64,000 nucleotides of DNA from an uncultured Paracoccaceae bacterium (GTDB lineage: Bacteria > Pseudomonadota > Alphaproteobacteria > Rhodobacterales > Rhodobacteraceae), in contig CANLQK010000002.1 of NCBI GenBank assembly GCA_947493255.1, positions 62,001-126,000 on the forward strand. The letters are read 5' to 3'. Shown in pieces: positions 8,436 to 17,360 of this stretch; the first letter of the stretch is position 1; each line of letters begins with the position of its first letter. Both the position numbers and the translations under genes were made by a program. Below the pieces are notes generated by a model that saw only the letters and a program-made list of their open reading frames with translations, searched no databases and was not told the origin of the DNA.

Positions 8436-9887
8436 TTAGCCCCGCTGCAAAGTCAGACGTGCACGAAGACCTGAGGAAGTGTCTTCAAAGGTCAGCGTTC
8501 CACCATGAAGTTTGGCAATGGTTGCCACGATAGTAAGGCCCAACCCATGGCCATCTATTGTTTTGGTGTTTTCACCGCGTTGAAATGGCGCCAAAAGGTC
8601 TTCGATTTCTGCTGCAGAATTATCTGACCCTTCATCGTCGATCAAAATCGTAGCGATACGCGCATCGGCCTCCAAGCTTACAGTAGCTCGACGACCATAT
8701 TTTAGGGCGTTCTCTATGAGATTTGTAATTGCCCGTTCCAGCGTAACAGGACGACCATATACGATGGTGTCTCGGTCATTGGACACAATGCGGTACCCTT
8801 GGCGGGACATGAATATCGACTGCCCTTCTTGTACAAGAACATCGTTGGATTTGCGTAGGATCACCGGGCGCCCTACATCCTGATAATTCGCGACGATAGC
8901 ATCCAACAGCGACGTCAGCGAAAGTTTGCGTGGGTCTTCGGCGCCAATCTCGGCATGTGTATAGCTAAGCACGCTTTCAATTATGCCTGTCATGCTGTCG
9001 ATGTCGGTTTCGAATTTGTTTCGTAAGGCGCCATCTTGAATAAGTGCAGCGCGCAACCGTAGGCGTGTAGCTGGGGTACCAAGATCGTGGCTTACGCCTG
9101 ACAGAACAGCCGCACGCCCTGCCAATTGTTCACGCTCGACCTCGAGGTAGCTGTTCACTGCAGTGATAATGGATTGCAGTTCTTGCGGACCATGGGGAGT
9201 ATACCGTGTGGGCCCGCCAACACGGCGGCGATGTTGCAATTGCGTGGCGAAGGATAAAAACGACGCCGGTAAGTTTAGTGCGATGGTCATTAATGTGCCA
9301 GTTGCAACGATGCCAAGTAATGCGGCCAAAATACGGTGGTCTGCGGGCGCAGCACCGCATCCCCAAACGGCATCCCCATCGACGTGATTCCAAGTGTTAT
9401 CGCCCATTTTGATGACGACAAAGGGATCGCTACACAGTGACGCCATCTTGCGCGTGATGGCCCCCATGGTTTCAGCAGCTGTTTGGCCGTCGCGGTGGGG
9501 AAGGTCAGCTAAGCTGTAAGTTAAGTCAGGCGAAAGAATGGCCATAAGCACCGCTTCTCCGGTGATCCGGTTCGCTGGGTCGGCTGAGATGGGAACGATC
9601 GTTATGCGCGGTGCGGGGGGCGTGTCTGCAATTTTGCGAAATGACCCATCCGTTGCATAGGACTGATCGGCATCGGAGAGCGGTGTAATCGTAACACCTT
9701 GCGGCGCTGTGGTGTTGTTTTGCAACGCGTAATACAGCGTGATACCTGCATCATATGCCGCTGCGCCGTGCGCGCGCCAATTGGACGTAGATTTCGACCA
9801 AAGCCATACTGTGCCTGCTCCCACGACAAGGGCTACCAGCACCAAGGCGGGTCCGATCACCCGCAAACTGTTGAACGACGCCTTCAC
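8436..9887 (-). CDS. EnvZ-type sensor histidine kinase
   Basis: The 483-residue protein has a first membrane helix at about 10-30, a periplasmic loop of roughly 155 residues, a second helix near 188-212, a HAMP-like linker, and an H-box around residue 265 (GVSHDLGTPATRLRL). An N-box (NLIENALKYG) and G2 box (GHGLGLTIV) follow. The G1 region reads DDEGSDNSAAE rather than the usual DxGxGIP, so its second glycine is missing, while F-box-like LAPFQRG is kept. The gene overlaps the stop of the response regulator at 9884 by ATGA, showing translational coupling. By position it should sense a condition tied to the sugar transporter transcribed divergently from 10857, as GtrS/GltR does for glucose uptake in Pseudomonas (inference from synteny). 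Confidence 0.9.
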   Translation of the reverse strand: MKASFNSLRVIGPALVLVALVVGAGTVWLWSKSTSNWRAHGAAAYDAGITLYYALQNNTTAPQGVTITPLSDADQSYATDGSFRKIADTPPAPRITIVPISADPANRITGEAVLMAILSPDLTYSLADLPHRDGQTAAETMGAITRKMASLCSDPFVVIKMGDNTWNHVDGDAVWGCGAAPADHRILAALLGIVATGTLMTIALNLPASFLSFATQLQHRRRVGGPTRYTPHGPQELQSIITAVNSYLEVEREQLAGRAAVLSGVSHDLGTPATRLRLRAALIQDGALRNKFETDIDSMTGIIESVLSYTHAEIGAEDPRKLSLTSLLDAIVANYQDVGRPVILRKSNDVLVQEGQSIFMSRQGYRIVSNDRDTIVYGRPVTLERAITNLIENALKYGRRATVSLEADARIATILIDDEGSDNSAAEIEDLLAPFQRGENTKTIDGHGLGLTIVATIAKLHGGTLTFEDTSSGLRARLTLQRG

Positions 9888-10621
9888 GTTTCAGTCACAT
9901 CAACATCACTTGCGAATACATACCCAACTCCGCGTTCGGTTTTTAGGATTTGCGGATCTTTGGGGTTTGTTTCGATCTTATTGCGAAGTCGTCCAACCAG
10001 AACATCAATTGCGCGCCCTGTTGTTTCTGTTTGCGGCTGTGCTTCGCCCGTAATGTCGAGGTTTGCTGCGATCTCTTCTCTGGTCAGTGGGATATGAGGG
10101 TTGGCCAAAAGTACCTGCAACAAAGTTGTTTCGCGCCGCGACAGGGCGACTTGTATCTTGGCCGGCGATTGAACCTCGCCTGACTTTGCATCAAAGGACC
10201 AGCCGGCAAAAGTAAACGTATTGGTGTTGCGACGGTGAACCAGGGATGCCGAACGACGTGTCCGCGACAGTACTGCCTTCACCCGAGCCAGTAATAATTC
10301 GGGATTAAATGGTTTTGCAATATAGTCGTCTGCTCCGACGGCGTAACCATCCATGCGTTGGTGATCGGCCGACAAGGCAGAAACCATGATGATAGGTACA
10401 TCTTGTTCCCGACGCAGGCGTTTACAAATTTCCAAACCGTTTTCATCGCCCAACATGACATCCAATAAGACGAGATCAACGCGACCCCCATCGATGTGGT
10501 TGCGGACCTCGACTTCATTCGCGGCGGGTAGGGCGATCGACCCGTTTTGGCGCAAAAACTGCGTCATCATTTGCCGCATATCTGGGTCATCATCGACAAC
10601 AAGAATACGTGGAATCGCCAT
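9884..10621 (-). CDS. OmpR-family response regulator, probable regulator of the adjacent sugar ABC operon
   Basis: The 245-residue product has acid residues in ILVVDDDPDM, phospho-acceptor D54 in LLDVMLGDENG, the Lys in IAKPFNPELL, and a winged-helix domain from about residue 135 that ends in TERGVGYVF. It is the first gene of a two-gene unit with the kinase at 8436-9887 (ATGA overlap). The 235-base spacer to the divergent transporter holds four phased GTAACA-like hexamers, the kind of tandem site this family binds. Layout parallels the GltR/GtrS system beside gtsABCD in Pseudomonas; assignment to glucose control is inferred. Confidence 0.92.
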   Translation of the reverse strand: MAIPRILVVDDDPDMRQMMTQFLRQNGSIALPAANEVEVRNHIDGGRVDLVLLDVMLGDENGLEICKRLRREQDVPIIMVSALSADHQRMDGYAVGADDYIAKPFNPELLLARVKAVLSRTRRSASLVHRRNTNTFTFAGWSFDAKSGEVQSPAKIQVALSRRETTLLQVLLANPHIPLTREEIAANLDITGEAQPQTETTGRAIDVLVGRLRNKIETNPKDPQILKTERGVGYVFASDVDVTET

Positions 10622-10682
10622 GTTTCGGTTTCTCCGGCGCGCGGTTGTTCTTAAGAGATAGGTTGGTGCGCTCTATCGTTAT

Positions 10683-10728
10683 GTAACAGAATGCAACAAA
10701 ATCGAGCTTAACGTAACAGCGTGTAACA
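10683..10728. promoter_or_regulatory. Four phased GTAACA/GCAACA repeats: candidate response-regulator operator
   Basis: GTAACA occurs at 10683, 10713 and 10723 and GCAACA at 10693, all on the plus strand. Starts are 10, 20 and 10 bases apart, so every copy is on the same DNA face. The sites lie 62 bases from the regulator start (10621) and about 130 bases from the transporter start (10857), where both promoters could be controlled. OmpR/PhoB-family proteins bind such head-to-tail hexamers; binding by the adjacent regulator is inferred. Confidence 0.6.
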
Positions 10729-10856
10729 AGGCGTGCCAATTTCTGCATTCGAGCTTAGAATACCCGCCATGTTGCAATTGCATAGACACGTCGTGCGCCG
10801 TCACATTGCTGACATTCGAACCGCAAAGAGCGGTCTTTTCTGGGAGGAAATCGAAA

Positions 10857-12101
10857 ATGAAAACTCATGTAATGGGCGCTGTGTCCGGTCTTGCAATCGT
10901 TGTTGCTTCAGCGGCAGTCGCCGAGCCTCAGGCTGAGGTTCTGCACTATTGGACATCCGGTGGTGAGGCGAAATCAGTCGCAGTGCTGCAAGAAGAATTT
11001 GCTGAAAACGGCGGCACATGGACAGACATGCCCGTCGCTGGTGGCGGCGGTGACGCAGCTGGTACAGCGCTTCGTGCGCGTGTTCTGGCCGGTAACGCGC
11101 CGACAGCGGCACAAATCAAGGGCCCAGCCATTCAGGAATGGTACGAAGAGGGTGTACTGGCTGACATTTCTGCTGTCGCCGAAGCCAACAACTGGGCAGA
11201 TGTCTTACCAGCATCCATCGCAGGCCACATGCAGTGTGACGGTACGTGGTGCGCGGCCCCAGTGAACGTCCACCGCGTTGATTGGATTTGGGCAAACGCT
11301 GAAGTTTTGGCGGCGAATGGCATCGCAATGCCAACTACTTGGGATGAATTCAACGCAGCGGCTGAGCAGCTGCAGGCAGCCGGCATCATTCCTTTAGCAC
11401 ACGGGGGGCAGGCTTGGCAGGACGCGACAGTGTTTGAAGCTGTTGCTCTTGGAATTTTGGGGCCAGATGGCTTTCAAAAGGCATTCGTGGAACTGGATAC
11501 CGACACGCTAACGTCTGACGAAATGAAGGCGGTATTTGATCAAATGCGAACAATGCGTGGGTTCGTTGACAGCAACTTCTCTGGCCGCGATTGGAACCTT
11601 GCTACAGCGATGGTGATGAACGGCGAAGCGGCGTTCCAGATCATGGGGGATTGGGCTAAGGGCGAATTCATGGCGGCCGGTCAGGTCCCTGGTGAAGACT
11701 TCCTATGTGCATCCACACCGGGTGAAGGTTTCCTATACAATGTTGACAGCTTCGCAATGTTCGAAGTTGACGGAGAAGAAAAACAGCAAGGTCAGGCCTT
11801 GTTGGCGGAACTGGTTGTTGGCCAAAACTTCCAAGAAGTGTTTAACCTGAACAAGGGCTCAATCCCTGCACGCACAGACGTTGCTTTGGATGCCTTTGAC
11901 AGCTGTGCGATCCTGTCTGCAGAAGACATGGCCGCAAGCAACGACAGTGGTTCATTGTTGCCTTCTTACGCTCATGGCATGGCGTTGCGCGGTGCCCAGT
12001 CCGGCGCGATTACCGACGTAGTCACGGCACACTTCAACTCTGACATGTCTTCTGATGACGCGGTTCAGATGTTGGCTGATGCAATCGCAAATAGCCTTTA
12101 A
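10857..12101 (+). CDS. Sugar ABC transporter substrate-binding protein (GtsA-like)
   Basis: The ATG at 10857 follows GGAGG by ten bases and gives 414 residues. An N-terminal signal peptide (hydrophobic core GLAIVVASAAVAEP) directs export. The mature N-terminus contains LHYWTSGGEAKSVAVL and the AGGGGDAAGTALRARVLAG block typical of the glucose/mannose-type CUT1 binding proteins. It is the first gene of an operon with two permeases, an ATPase and glucokinase, and a strong hairpin separates it from the permease genes. A glucose-type substrate is inferred from the glucokinase and from the GltR/GtrS-like system upstream. Confidence 0.9.
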   Translation: MKTHVMGAVSGLAIVVASAAVAEPQAEVLHYWTSGGEAKSVAVLQEEFAENGGTWTDMPVAGGGGDAAGTALRARVLAGNAPTAAQIKGPAIQEWYEEGVLADISAVAEANNWADVLPASIAGHMQCDGTWCAAPVNVHRVDWIWANAEVLAANGIAMPTTWDEFNAAAEQLQAAGIIPLAHGGQAWQDATVFEAVALGILGPDGFQKAFVELDTDTLTSDEMKAVFDQMRTMRGFVDSNFSGRDWNLATAMVMNGEAAFQIMGDWAKGEFMAAGQVPGEDFLCASTPGEGFLYNVDSFAMFEVDGEEKQQGQALLAELVVGQNFQEVFNLNKGSIPARTDVALDAFDSCAILSAEDMAASNDSGSLLPSYAHGMALRGAQSGAITDVVTAHFNSDMSSDDAVQMLADAIANSL

Positions 12102-12109
12102 CTTACTTT

Positions 12110-12137
12110 CCTTAGCCCCCTTGAGTGGGGGCTAAGG
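12110..12137 (+). terminator. Intercistronic hairpin after the binding-protein gene
   Basis: CCTTAGCCCCC (12110-12120) pairs perfectly with GGGGGCTAAGG (12127-12137) around a six-base loop. Only a short ACCTTTAGG follows, so termination would be partial. Hairpins at this place commonly protect the binding-protein message and lower permease expression; that role is inferred. Confidence 0.65.
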
Positions 12138-12156
12138 ACCTTTAGGAAATTATCCA

Positions 12157-13029
12157 ATGACCAAATGGCTTGAAGAAAACACGCCCAAGTTGGTACTGGC
12201 CCCGTCCTTCATTATCGTCCTGATCTTCGTCTACGGCTTTATCGCTTGGACGGCTTGGGTGTCTTTGACGCGGTCCCGCCTGCTGCCAAAATATGAAATC
12301 GACGGGTTCATCCAATACGACAGACTGTTCGCATCCCCTCGCTGGGATACTGCGTTTACCAACTTGTTTGTGTTCGGCTTTCTGTTCATCGTGATCGCGA
12401 TGATCCTTGGGTTGATCCTCGCAATTTTGCTGGATCAAAATATCCGCACCGAAGGAGCGATCCGCACCATTTACCTTTATCCAATGGCGCTTTCGATGAT
12501 CGTCACTGGTACGGCATGGAAGTGGATTTTGAATCCAGGTCTGGGCCTGGAAGCCACAGTGCGCGGGTGGGGTTTTGAGACATTCACTTTTGACTGGCTC
12601 GTTAATCCTGAAATGGCCATTTACACCATTGTCATCGCGGCTATCTGGCAAAGTTCGGGCTTCGTTATGGCCCTTTTCTTAGCTGGCCTTCGGTCTGTGG
12701 ATCAGGAAATCATCAAGGCAGCACAGGTCGACGGGATCCCAACCTGGCGGGTCTACACAGCAATCATTATCCCTTCGATGGCGCCGATTTTCCTTTCTGC
12801 CTTCATCGTGCTGTCGCATCTTGCGATCAAGAGCTTCGATTTGGTCATCGCCCTAACAGGTGGTGGGCCGGGTTATGCGACCGATCTGCCTGCAACCTAC
12901 ATGTACGCAATGGCGTTTTCACGTGGTGATATTGGTCAGGCGGCCAGTTCCGCAATGATCATGATGATGGTCGTTTTCGCGATTGTTGTTCCGTACCTCT
13001 ATTCAGAACTGAGGTCTAAAGATGGCTGA
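12157..13029 (+). CDS. Sugar ABC transporter permease (GtsB/MalF-type)
   Basis: The 290-residue protein has about six membrane helices, beginning with LVLAPSFIIVLIFVYGF, and the permease coupling region (EIIKAAQVDGIPTWRVYTAI) near residues 185-210 that contacts the ATPase. It belongs to the MalF/MalG family. AGGAA precedes the start by eight bases. Its last eight bases overlap the next permease gene, which implies coupled translation. Confidence 0.92.
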   Translation: MTKWLEENTPKLVLAPSFIIVLIFVYGFIAWTAWVSLTRSRLLPKYEIDGFIQYDRLFASPRWDTAFTNLFVFGFLFIVIAMILGLILAILLDQNIRTEGAIRTIYLYPMALSMIVTGTAWKWILNPGLGLEATVRGWGFETFTFDWLVNPEMAIYTIVIAAIWQSSGFVMALFLAGLRSVDQEIIKAAQVDGIPTWRVYTAIIIPSMAPIFLSAFIVLSHLAIKSFDLVIALTGGGPGYATDLPATYMYAMAFSRGDIGQAASSAMIMMMVVFAIVVPYLYSELRSKDG

Positions 13030-13915
13030 TATGTCTTACACCCCGACACAAACCGGCAGCAACGTTGGCAAAATCGCGTTGCGCTGGGGGCTATACCTGA
13101 TGCTCGGTCTATTTGCATTGTTCTACCTGATGCCGTTGTTCGTGATGATCACAACATCTTTCAAAAGCCTTGAAGAAATTCGGACTGGGGATCTTATCTC
13201 GCTCCCCCGCGAAGTGACGTTAGATGCTTGGCGCACCGCGTGGTCGGGTGCCTGTACTGGCATCCAATGCGAAGGCGTACGCCCGTTTTTCTGGAACTCG
13301 GTTCTGATTGCGATCCCTGCGGTCTTCATCTCGACGTTGATCGGTGCGCTGAACGGTTATGTCGTCGCACAGTGGCGGTTCAAAGGGGCCAACCTGTTCT
13401 TCGCACTGATGTTGTTTGGTTGCTTCATTCCGTTTCAGGTGGTTTTGCTGCCTATGGCACGCATGCTTGGCCTTATGGGTTTGGCTGGCACAATTCCCGG
13501 ATTGATCTTTGTTCACGTCATTTATGGGCTTGGGTTCACCACGTTGTTCTTCCGGAACTATTATGTCTCGATCCCGTCTGAATTGACGAAGGCCGCCAAA
13601 GTGGATGGCGCGGGTTTCTTCCGCATCTTCTGGTCTGTTTTTCTGCCCCTGTCATTGCCCATCATCGTGGTCACAGTCATCTGGCAATTCACCCAAATCT
13701 GGAACGACTTCCTGTTCGGCATTTCGTTTAGCCAAGCAGGCACACAGCCTGTGACAGTCGCCCTAAATAACATTGTAAATTCGACCACTGGCATCAAAGC
13801 CTACAATGTGGATATGGCCGCAGCGATTATCGCCGCACTGCCCACGCTGTTTGTCTATGTCGTCGCTGGTAAATATTTCGTCCGCGGTTTGACCGCTGGC
13901 TCCGTGAAAGGATAA
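13022..13915 (+). CDS. Sugar ABC transporter permease (GtsC/MalG-type)
   Basis: The 297-residue protein has six predicted membrane helices and the coupling loop SELTKAAKVDGAGFFRIFW near residues 182-200. It overlaps the preceding permease gene by eight bases and is followed four bases later by the ATPase gene. A hydrophilic insertion with two cysteines (GACTGIQCEG) lies in the first large external loop, as seen in the GtsC-like subgroup. The partner permease and binding protein are in the same operon. Confidence 0.92.
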   Translation: MADMSYTPTQTGSNVGKIALRWGLYLMLGLFALFYLMPLFVMITTSFKSLEEIRTGDLISLPREVTLDAWRTAWSGACTGIQCEGVRPFFWNSVLIAIPAVFISTLIGALNGYVVAQWRFKGANLFFALMLFGCFIPFQVVLLPMARMLGLMGLAGTIPGLIFVHVIYGLGFTTLFFRNYYVSIPSELTKAAKVDGAGFFRIFWSVFLPLSLPIIVVTVIWQFTQIWNDFLFGISFSQAGTQPVTVALNNIVNSTTGIKAYNVDMAAAIIAALPTLFVYVVAGKYFVRGLTAGSVKG

Positions 13916-13919
13916 TCAC

Positions 13920-15017
13920 ATGGCCCCCATCCTCGAAATCAACAACCTGTTTAAGAATTACGGGTCTGTTGAAATTCTCAAAGACATCAATGTGGCCATC
14001 GAACAAGGCGATTTCCTTGTGCTGGTTGGCCCATCCGGTTGCGGGAAATCCACGCTGTTGAACTGCATTGCCGGGCTGGAGCCGATCACCAGCGGCAAGA
14101 TGGCAATTGACGGTCAAGACATGACAAATGTCAGCCCCAAAGACCGTGACATCGCGATGGTGTTCCAGTCTTACGCCTTGTACCCGACTATGACCGTTGC
14201 GAAGAACATCACCTTTGGCATGAAGGTGCGTGGCATTGATCAGGCCGTACAAGACGAAAAGCTGGCCCATGTTGCCAAGCAGTTGCAGATCGAGCCCTTG
14301 TTGAACCGCAAACCGGGTCAACTGTCCGGTGGTCAACGTCAACGTGTGGCCATGGGTCGTGCTTTGGTGCGTGACCCTAAGCTGTTCTTGTTCGATGAAC
14401 CCCTGTCCAACCTTGATGCGAAACTGCGCGTTGAAATGCGGACCGAGATCAAGGCCCTGCATCAACGCCTAGGTGCGTCGATGGTCTATGTGACCCACGA
14501 CCAGATCGAAGCTATGACATTGGCGACAAAAATCGTTGTGATGAAAGGTGGAGTGATCCAGCAAATTGGCACACCAGCGGAAATCTATAACCGTCCAGCC
14601 AACTTATTTGTGGCCGACTTTATGGGAAGCCCCGCCATGAACCTGATCCCCGCCAGAACCAAGGCGAACGGAAAAGGCATGCAGGTCGAGATCGCGCGCA
14701 AAGATGGCGATCCGATTATGTTGACGGATACACGTAATCGGGACCTACCTGAAAATGTCATCATTGGTGTGCGTCCCGAAGACATTGCTGATGCAAGCAT
14801 AGCGCGAGCTGGCGAAACCCAAGAAGCCGACTGTATGATCGACATTGTTGAACCCGCAGGGGCCGATACGTTTGCAGTGATGCAATTAGGGGGCAAACAT
14901 GTCACCGCGCGATTGCATTCAGAAACTAGCGCTGCTGCTGGTGCCTCGCAACGCCTGACCTTCGATCTGGGTAAGGTTTCGTACTTTGAACCTGAAACTG
15001 GTTTGCGGCTGAACTAA
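13920..15017 (+). CDS. Sugar ABC transporter ATP-binding protein (MalK/UgpC-type)
   Basis: The 365-residue ATPase has Walker A (GPSGCGKST), Q-loop (VFQSYALYP), the ABC signature (LSGGQRQRV), Walker B with catalytic glutamate (LFLFDEPLSNLD) and the switch histidine (YVTHDQ). A C-terminal TOBE-type regulatory domain (from about residue 235, including IGVRPEDI) is present. AAGGA precedes the ATG. It would energise the two permeases encoded just upstream; its stop is two bases before the glucokinase start. Confidence 0.94.
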   Translation: MAPILEINNLFKNYGSVEILKDINVAIEQGDFLVLVGPSGCGKSTLLNCIAGLEPITSGKMAIDGQDMTNVSPKDRDIAMVFQSYALYPTMTVAKNITFGMKVRGIDQAVQDEKLAHVAKQLQIEPLLNRKPGQLSGGQRQRVAMGRALVRDPKLFLFDEPLSNLDAKLRVEMRTEIKALHQRLGASMVYVTHDQIEAMTLATKIVVMKGGVIQQIGTPAEIYNRPANLFVADFMGSPAMNLIPARTKANGKGMQVEIARKDGDPIMLTDTRNRDLPENVIIGVRPEDIADASIARAGETQEADCMIDIVEPAGADTFAVMQLGGKHVTARLHSETSAAAGASQRLTFDLGKVSYFEPETGLRLN

Positions 15018-15019
15018 GG

Positions 15020-15928
15020 ATGCGATTGGTAGCCGACATTGGCGGGACAAACTCGCGTTTGGCATTGTGCCAAGACGGCAAGGTTGTCCCGCGTACCGTG
15101 CGGAGTTTTGCAAATGATGATTGGGATCACCTGTATGGAATCATCAATGCATATCTGAACGACGAACCCATCGATTTAGATGATATCGTATTGGCGGTTG
15201 CAGGCCCGATTACCGACACACAAGCCACTTTGACCAATCGTAACTGGACGATAAAGCGCACCGAATTATCGCACCTTATTAATGGTCGATCCGTACATTT
15301 AATGAACGATTTGTCTGCGCTTGGATATGCAGCGCCTGCTTTGAACGCCAAGCAACAGCAGGTGCTTTTCAAGGGGAGCGAGTTTGCTGGCGACGTTGGC
15401 CAGTTCCTCGTCGTGGGGATTGGTACAGGGTTTAATGTAAGCCCAGTCGTGAAAACCAATCGAGGAACACATTGTCTATCTGCAGAGGCAGGTCACGTTT
15501 CGCTTCCCGATTCACTTTCGGTGATGATCGGAACGGCCATTGGAACAGCACAGCATTTTTCGACGGTCGAAGATTTGTTTTCAGGGCGCGGGTTTCAAAA
15601 ATTCTGCGAGATAGCCTCAGGGCAGGAAATCCTCCATGGGAAAGAAGTAATTCAGTTGTATGGCAACAACCCAGCGCTGGCGAAGGCCGTCGATTGCTAT
15701 GCGGAACTTTTAGGGCAAATGCTGCGTGAAATCACGTTGGCCTATATGCCAGCGCAAGGAATTTACCTAGCTGGTAGTGTTGCACGTGCGATCATGAAAA
15801 CTGCGCCGCTCCCTTGTTTAGGAGTCTTCTCGAAACCCTACGAGATCAGCGGGGCATTCTCGCCAAACTTGTTATTAGTCGAAGACGATTTTGCAGCACT
15901 CCATGGATGCGCTTTGTTTAAGATTTGA
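15020..15928 (+). CDS. glk: Glucokinase
   Basis: The 302-residue protein belongs to the bacterial Glk family of the ASKHA fold. Visible motifs are the phosphate loop DIGGTNSR at the N-terminus, MNDLSALGYA (catalytic Asp), GIGTGFN and EAGHVSL. It would phosphorylate glucose delivered by the upstream transporter to glucose 6-phosphate. It is the last gene of the operon, starting two bases after the ATPase stop. A small hairpin (15955-15960 with 15965-15970) without a T-run follows. Confidence 0.88.
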   Translation: MRLVADIGGTNSRLALCQDGKVVPRTVRSFANDDWDHLYGIINAYLNDEPIDLDDIVLAVAGPITDTQATLTNRNWTIKRTELSHLINGRSVHLMNDLSALGYAAPALNAKQQQVLFKGSEFAGDVGQFLVVGIGTGFNVSPVVKTNRGTHCLSAEAGHVSLPDSLSVMIGTAIGTAQHFSTVEDLFSGRGFQKFCEIASGQEILHGKEVIQLYGNNPALAKAVDCYAELLGQMLREITLAYMPAQGIYLAGSVARAIMKTAPLPCLGVFSKPYEISGAFSPNLLLVEDDFAALHGCALFKI

Positions 15929-16105
15929 AGATCAAACCAAATATACAGAATACCCGGCCTTAAGAGGCCGCGTTAGAATTCAGGAAACTTGTTCAACGAC
16001 AGGGGCGAGAGAATCGAAAAGTTGGCGCTCGCCACTTCGTAGGCGATGTTCTTGGTAAGCTTGGGTTAATTGAAATCGAAGTTCTCCGTTTGGCTCGAAA
16101 CGTTT

Positions 16106-16322
16106 GAAGCCCCAGGAAATGCTGAAACTGACATCATAAAACACATACCTCTCGGTCAAGGGATGGCCGAACCTGCTGAATTGGCTGATCAGTTGGCGTA
16201 TTTACGTTAAACACGCGTGCTTCACACAGCCGGAGAGTGGTGTTTTGCCTATGTTGATATACGCACACTGACCGACCGTCGCCTTATCTTCGCATTGGGT
16301 CAAAAGGCTGCGGTTGTCATGT
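16106..16322 (+). pseudogene. Degraded C-terminal fragment of a short-chain dehydrogenase/reductase
   Basis: In the 398-base gap 15929-16326 one frame reads APGNAETDI, then IPLGQGMAEPAELADQLAYL, then a TAA at 16208, then LHTAGEWCFAYVD in the same frame. This matches the order of SDR C-terminal landmarks (PGxxxT, the PLGRxxxPEElAxxxxFL helix, and TGxxxxVDGG). The in-frame stop and the absence of the nucleotide-binding half mark it as a remnant. No other gene is visible in the gap. Confidence 0.5.
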
Positions 16323-16326
16323 GAGC

Positions 16327-17328
16327 TCATGCGTTTGTCGCCTTCCGAACCCTCGCCGCAATCTGCTTTAGCGCTTCAGTAGAGGACGTTTTCGTCGTGT
16401 CGTAAGCTTGAAAATTATGGGGCATATCATCCCATACGTCCAAGGTTATATCTGCTCCGTAGGTTTCCTGTTGGCGCGCAAAGTCTACGATCATATCGCG
16501 CAACATCTCTCGGCCTCCAGCCTGAATGTAAATTGGAGCAAGGCCTTCAAAATTATGGCCAATAGGCGACAGGGCTTGTCTGCCGTAAGTCTTGTCAGGG
16601 TCCAACCATCTTCCGAATTTCAGGGCCATCCAGCCTTGAACAAGATCGGTTGGGTTGTTTGTTATCATACTGTCACCGTGCTCGCCGATATCCGTCCATG
16701 GTGAAAGTCCGACGCAAAGTGCGGGCTGTTCAAAACCGAGGCGCTTAAGGCCTTGCAATAACATCAACGCCATATGACCACCGGCACTATCTCCGATCAC
16801 GGCTATTTGCTTTGGTGGCGTGTGCAATGTCAGATTTTGCCACGCTGCGATAGCGTCTTCAGCCTGCGCTGGGTGTGCGTGTTCTGGGGTCAGTCGATAA
16901 AGGGGCATGAACACCCGTGCCTTTGTGTGCTGCGCCAACATCTGCGCAAAGCGATCACTCACTTGTCCGCGAAACGTATATCCGCCGCCATGCAAGTACA
17001 GCACAATAGTATCGGTGTTACAGTTTCCAGGAATGAACCATTTTGCTTTTCCGTCAGCAGTATTGCGAATGGAAACAGGGTAAATGTCTGGAGTTTTGGG
17101 CAGCAGGCTGTTGAACCGCGCACGGCCTTTTTCGATGTCGCCGCAGGTCATGGCATAGGTGAACTGGTGTCGTATAAATCGAATTCCCACTTCGGTTAGA
17201 ATGTCCCAATCGGGGGCCATCTTTTTCCCGATGCAATGGCGCGCGGATACCTGCAGGATGATCCGGTTCAGGGTCAGAAAACTGGCGATGCGGTGCTTGG
17301 TCGCGCCTGCGAATGCGATACTAGACAT
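16327..17328 (-). CDS. Alpha/beta hydrolase, hormone-sensitive-lipase-type esterase
   Basis: The 333-residue protein carries the HSL-family oxyanion motif HGGGY, the nucleophile elbow GDSAGGH and a C-terminal stretch with Asp and His (VWDDMPHNF) that supplies the rest of the triad. Enzymes of this family cleave short-chain esters in the cytoplasm. The gene is divergent from the AraC-type regulator with only 32 bases between start codons, so the promoters must overlap and the regulator may control it. The natural substrate is unknown. Confidence 0.88.
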   Translation of the reverse strand: MSSIAFAGATKHRIASFLTLNRIILQVSARHCIGKKMAPDWDILTEVGIRFIRHQFTYAMTCGDIEKGRARFNSLLPKTPDIYPVSIRNTADGKAKWFIPGNCNTDTIVLYLHGGGYTFRGQVSDRFAQMLAQHTKARVFMPLYRLTPEHAHPAQAEDAIAAWQNLTLHTPPKQIAVIGDSAGGHMALMLLQGLKRLGFEQPALCVGLSPWTDIGEHGDSMITNNPTDLVQGWMALKFGRWLDPDKTYGRQALSPIGHNFEGLAPIYIQAGGREMLRDMIVDFARQQETYGADITLDVWDDMPHNFQAYDTTKTSSTEALKQIAARVRKATNA

Positions 17329-17360
17329 GATGTCTCCGGGGTTGTTTATTCACGATCAAC

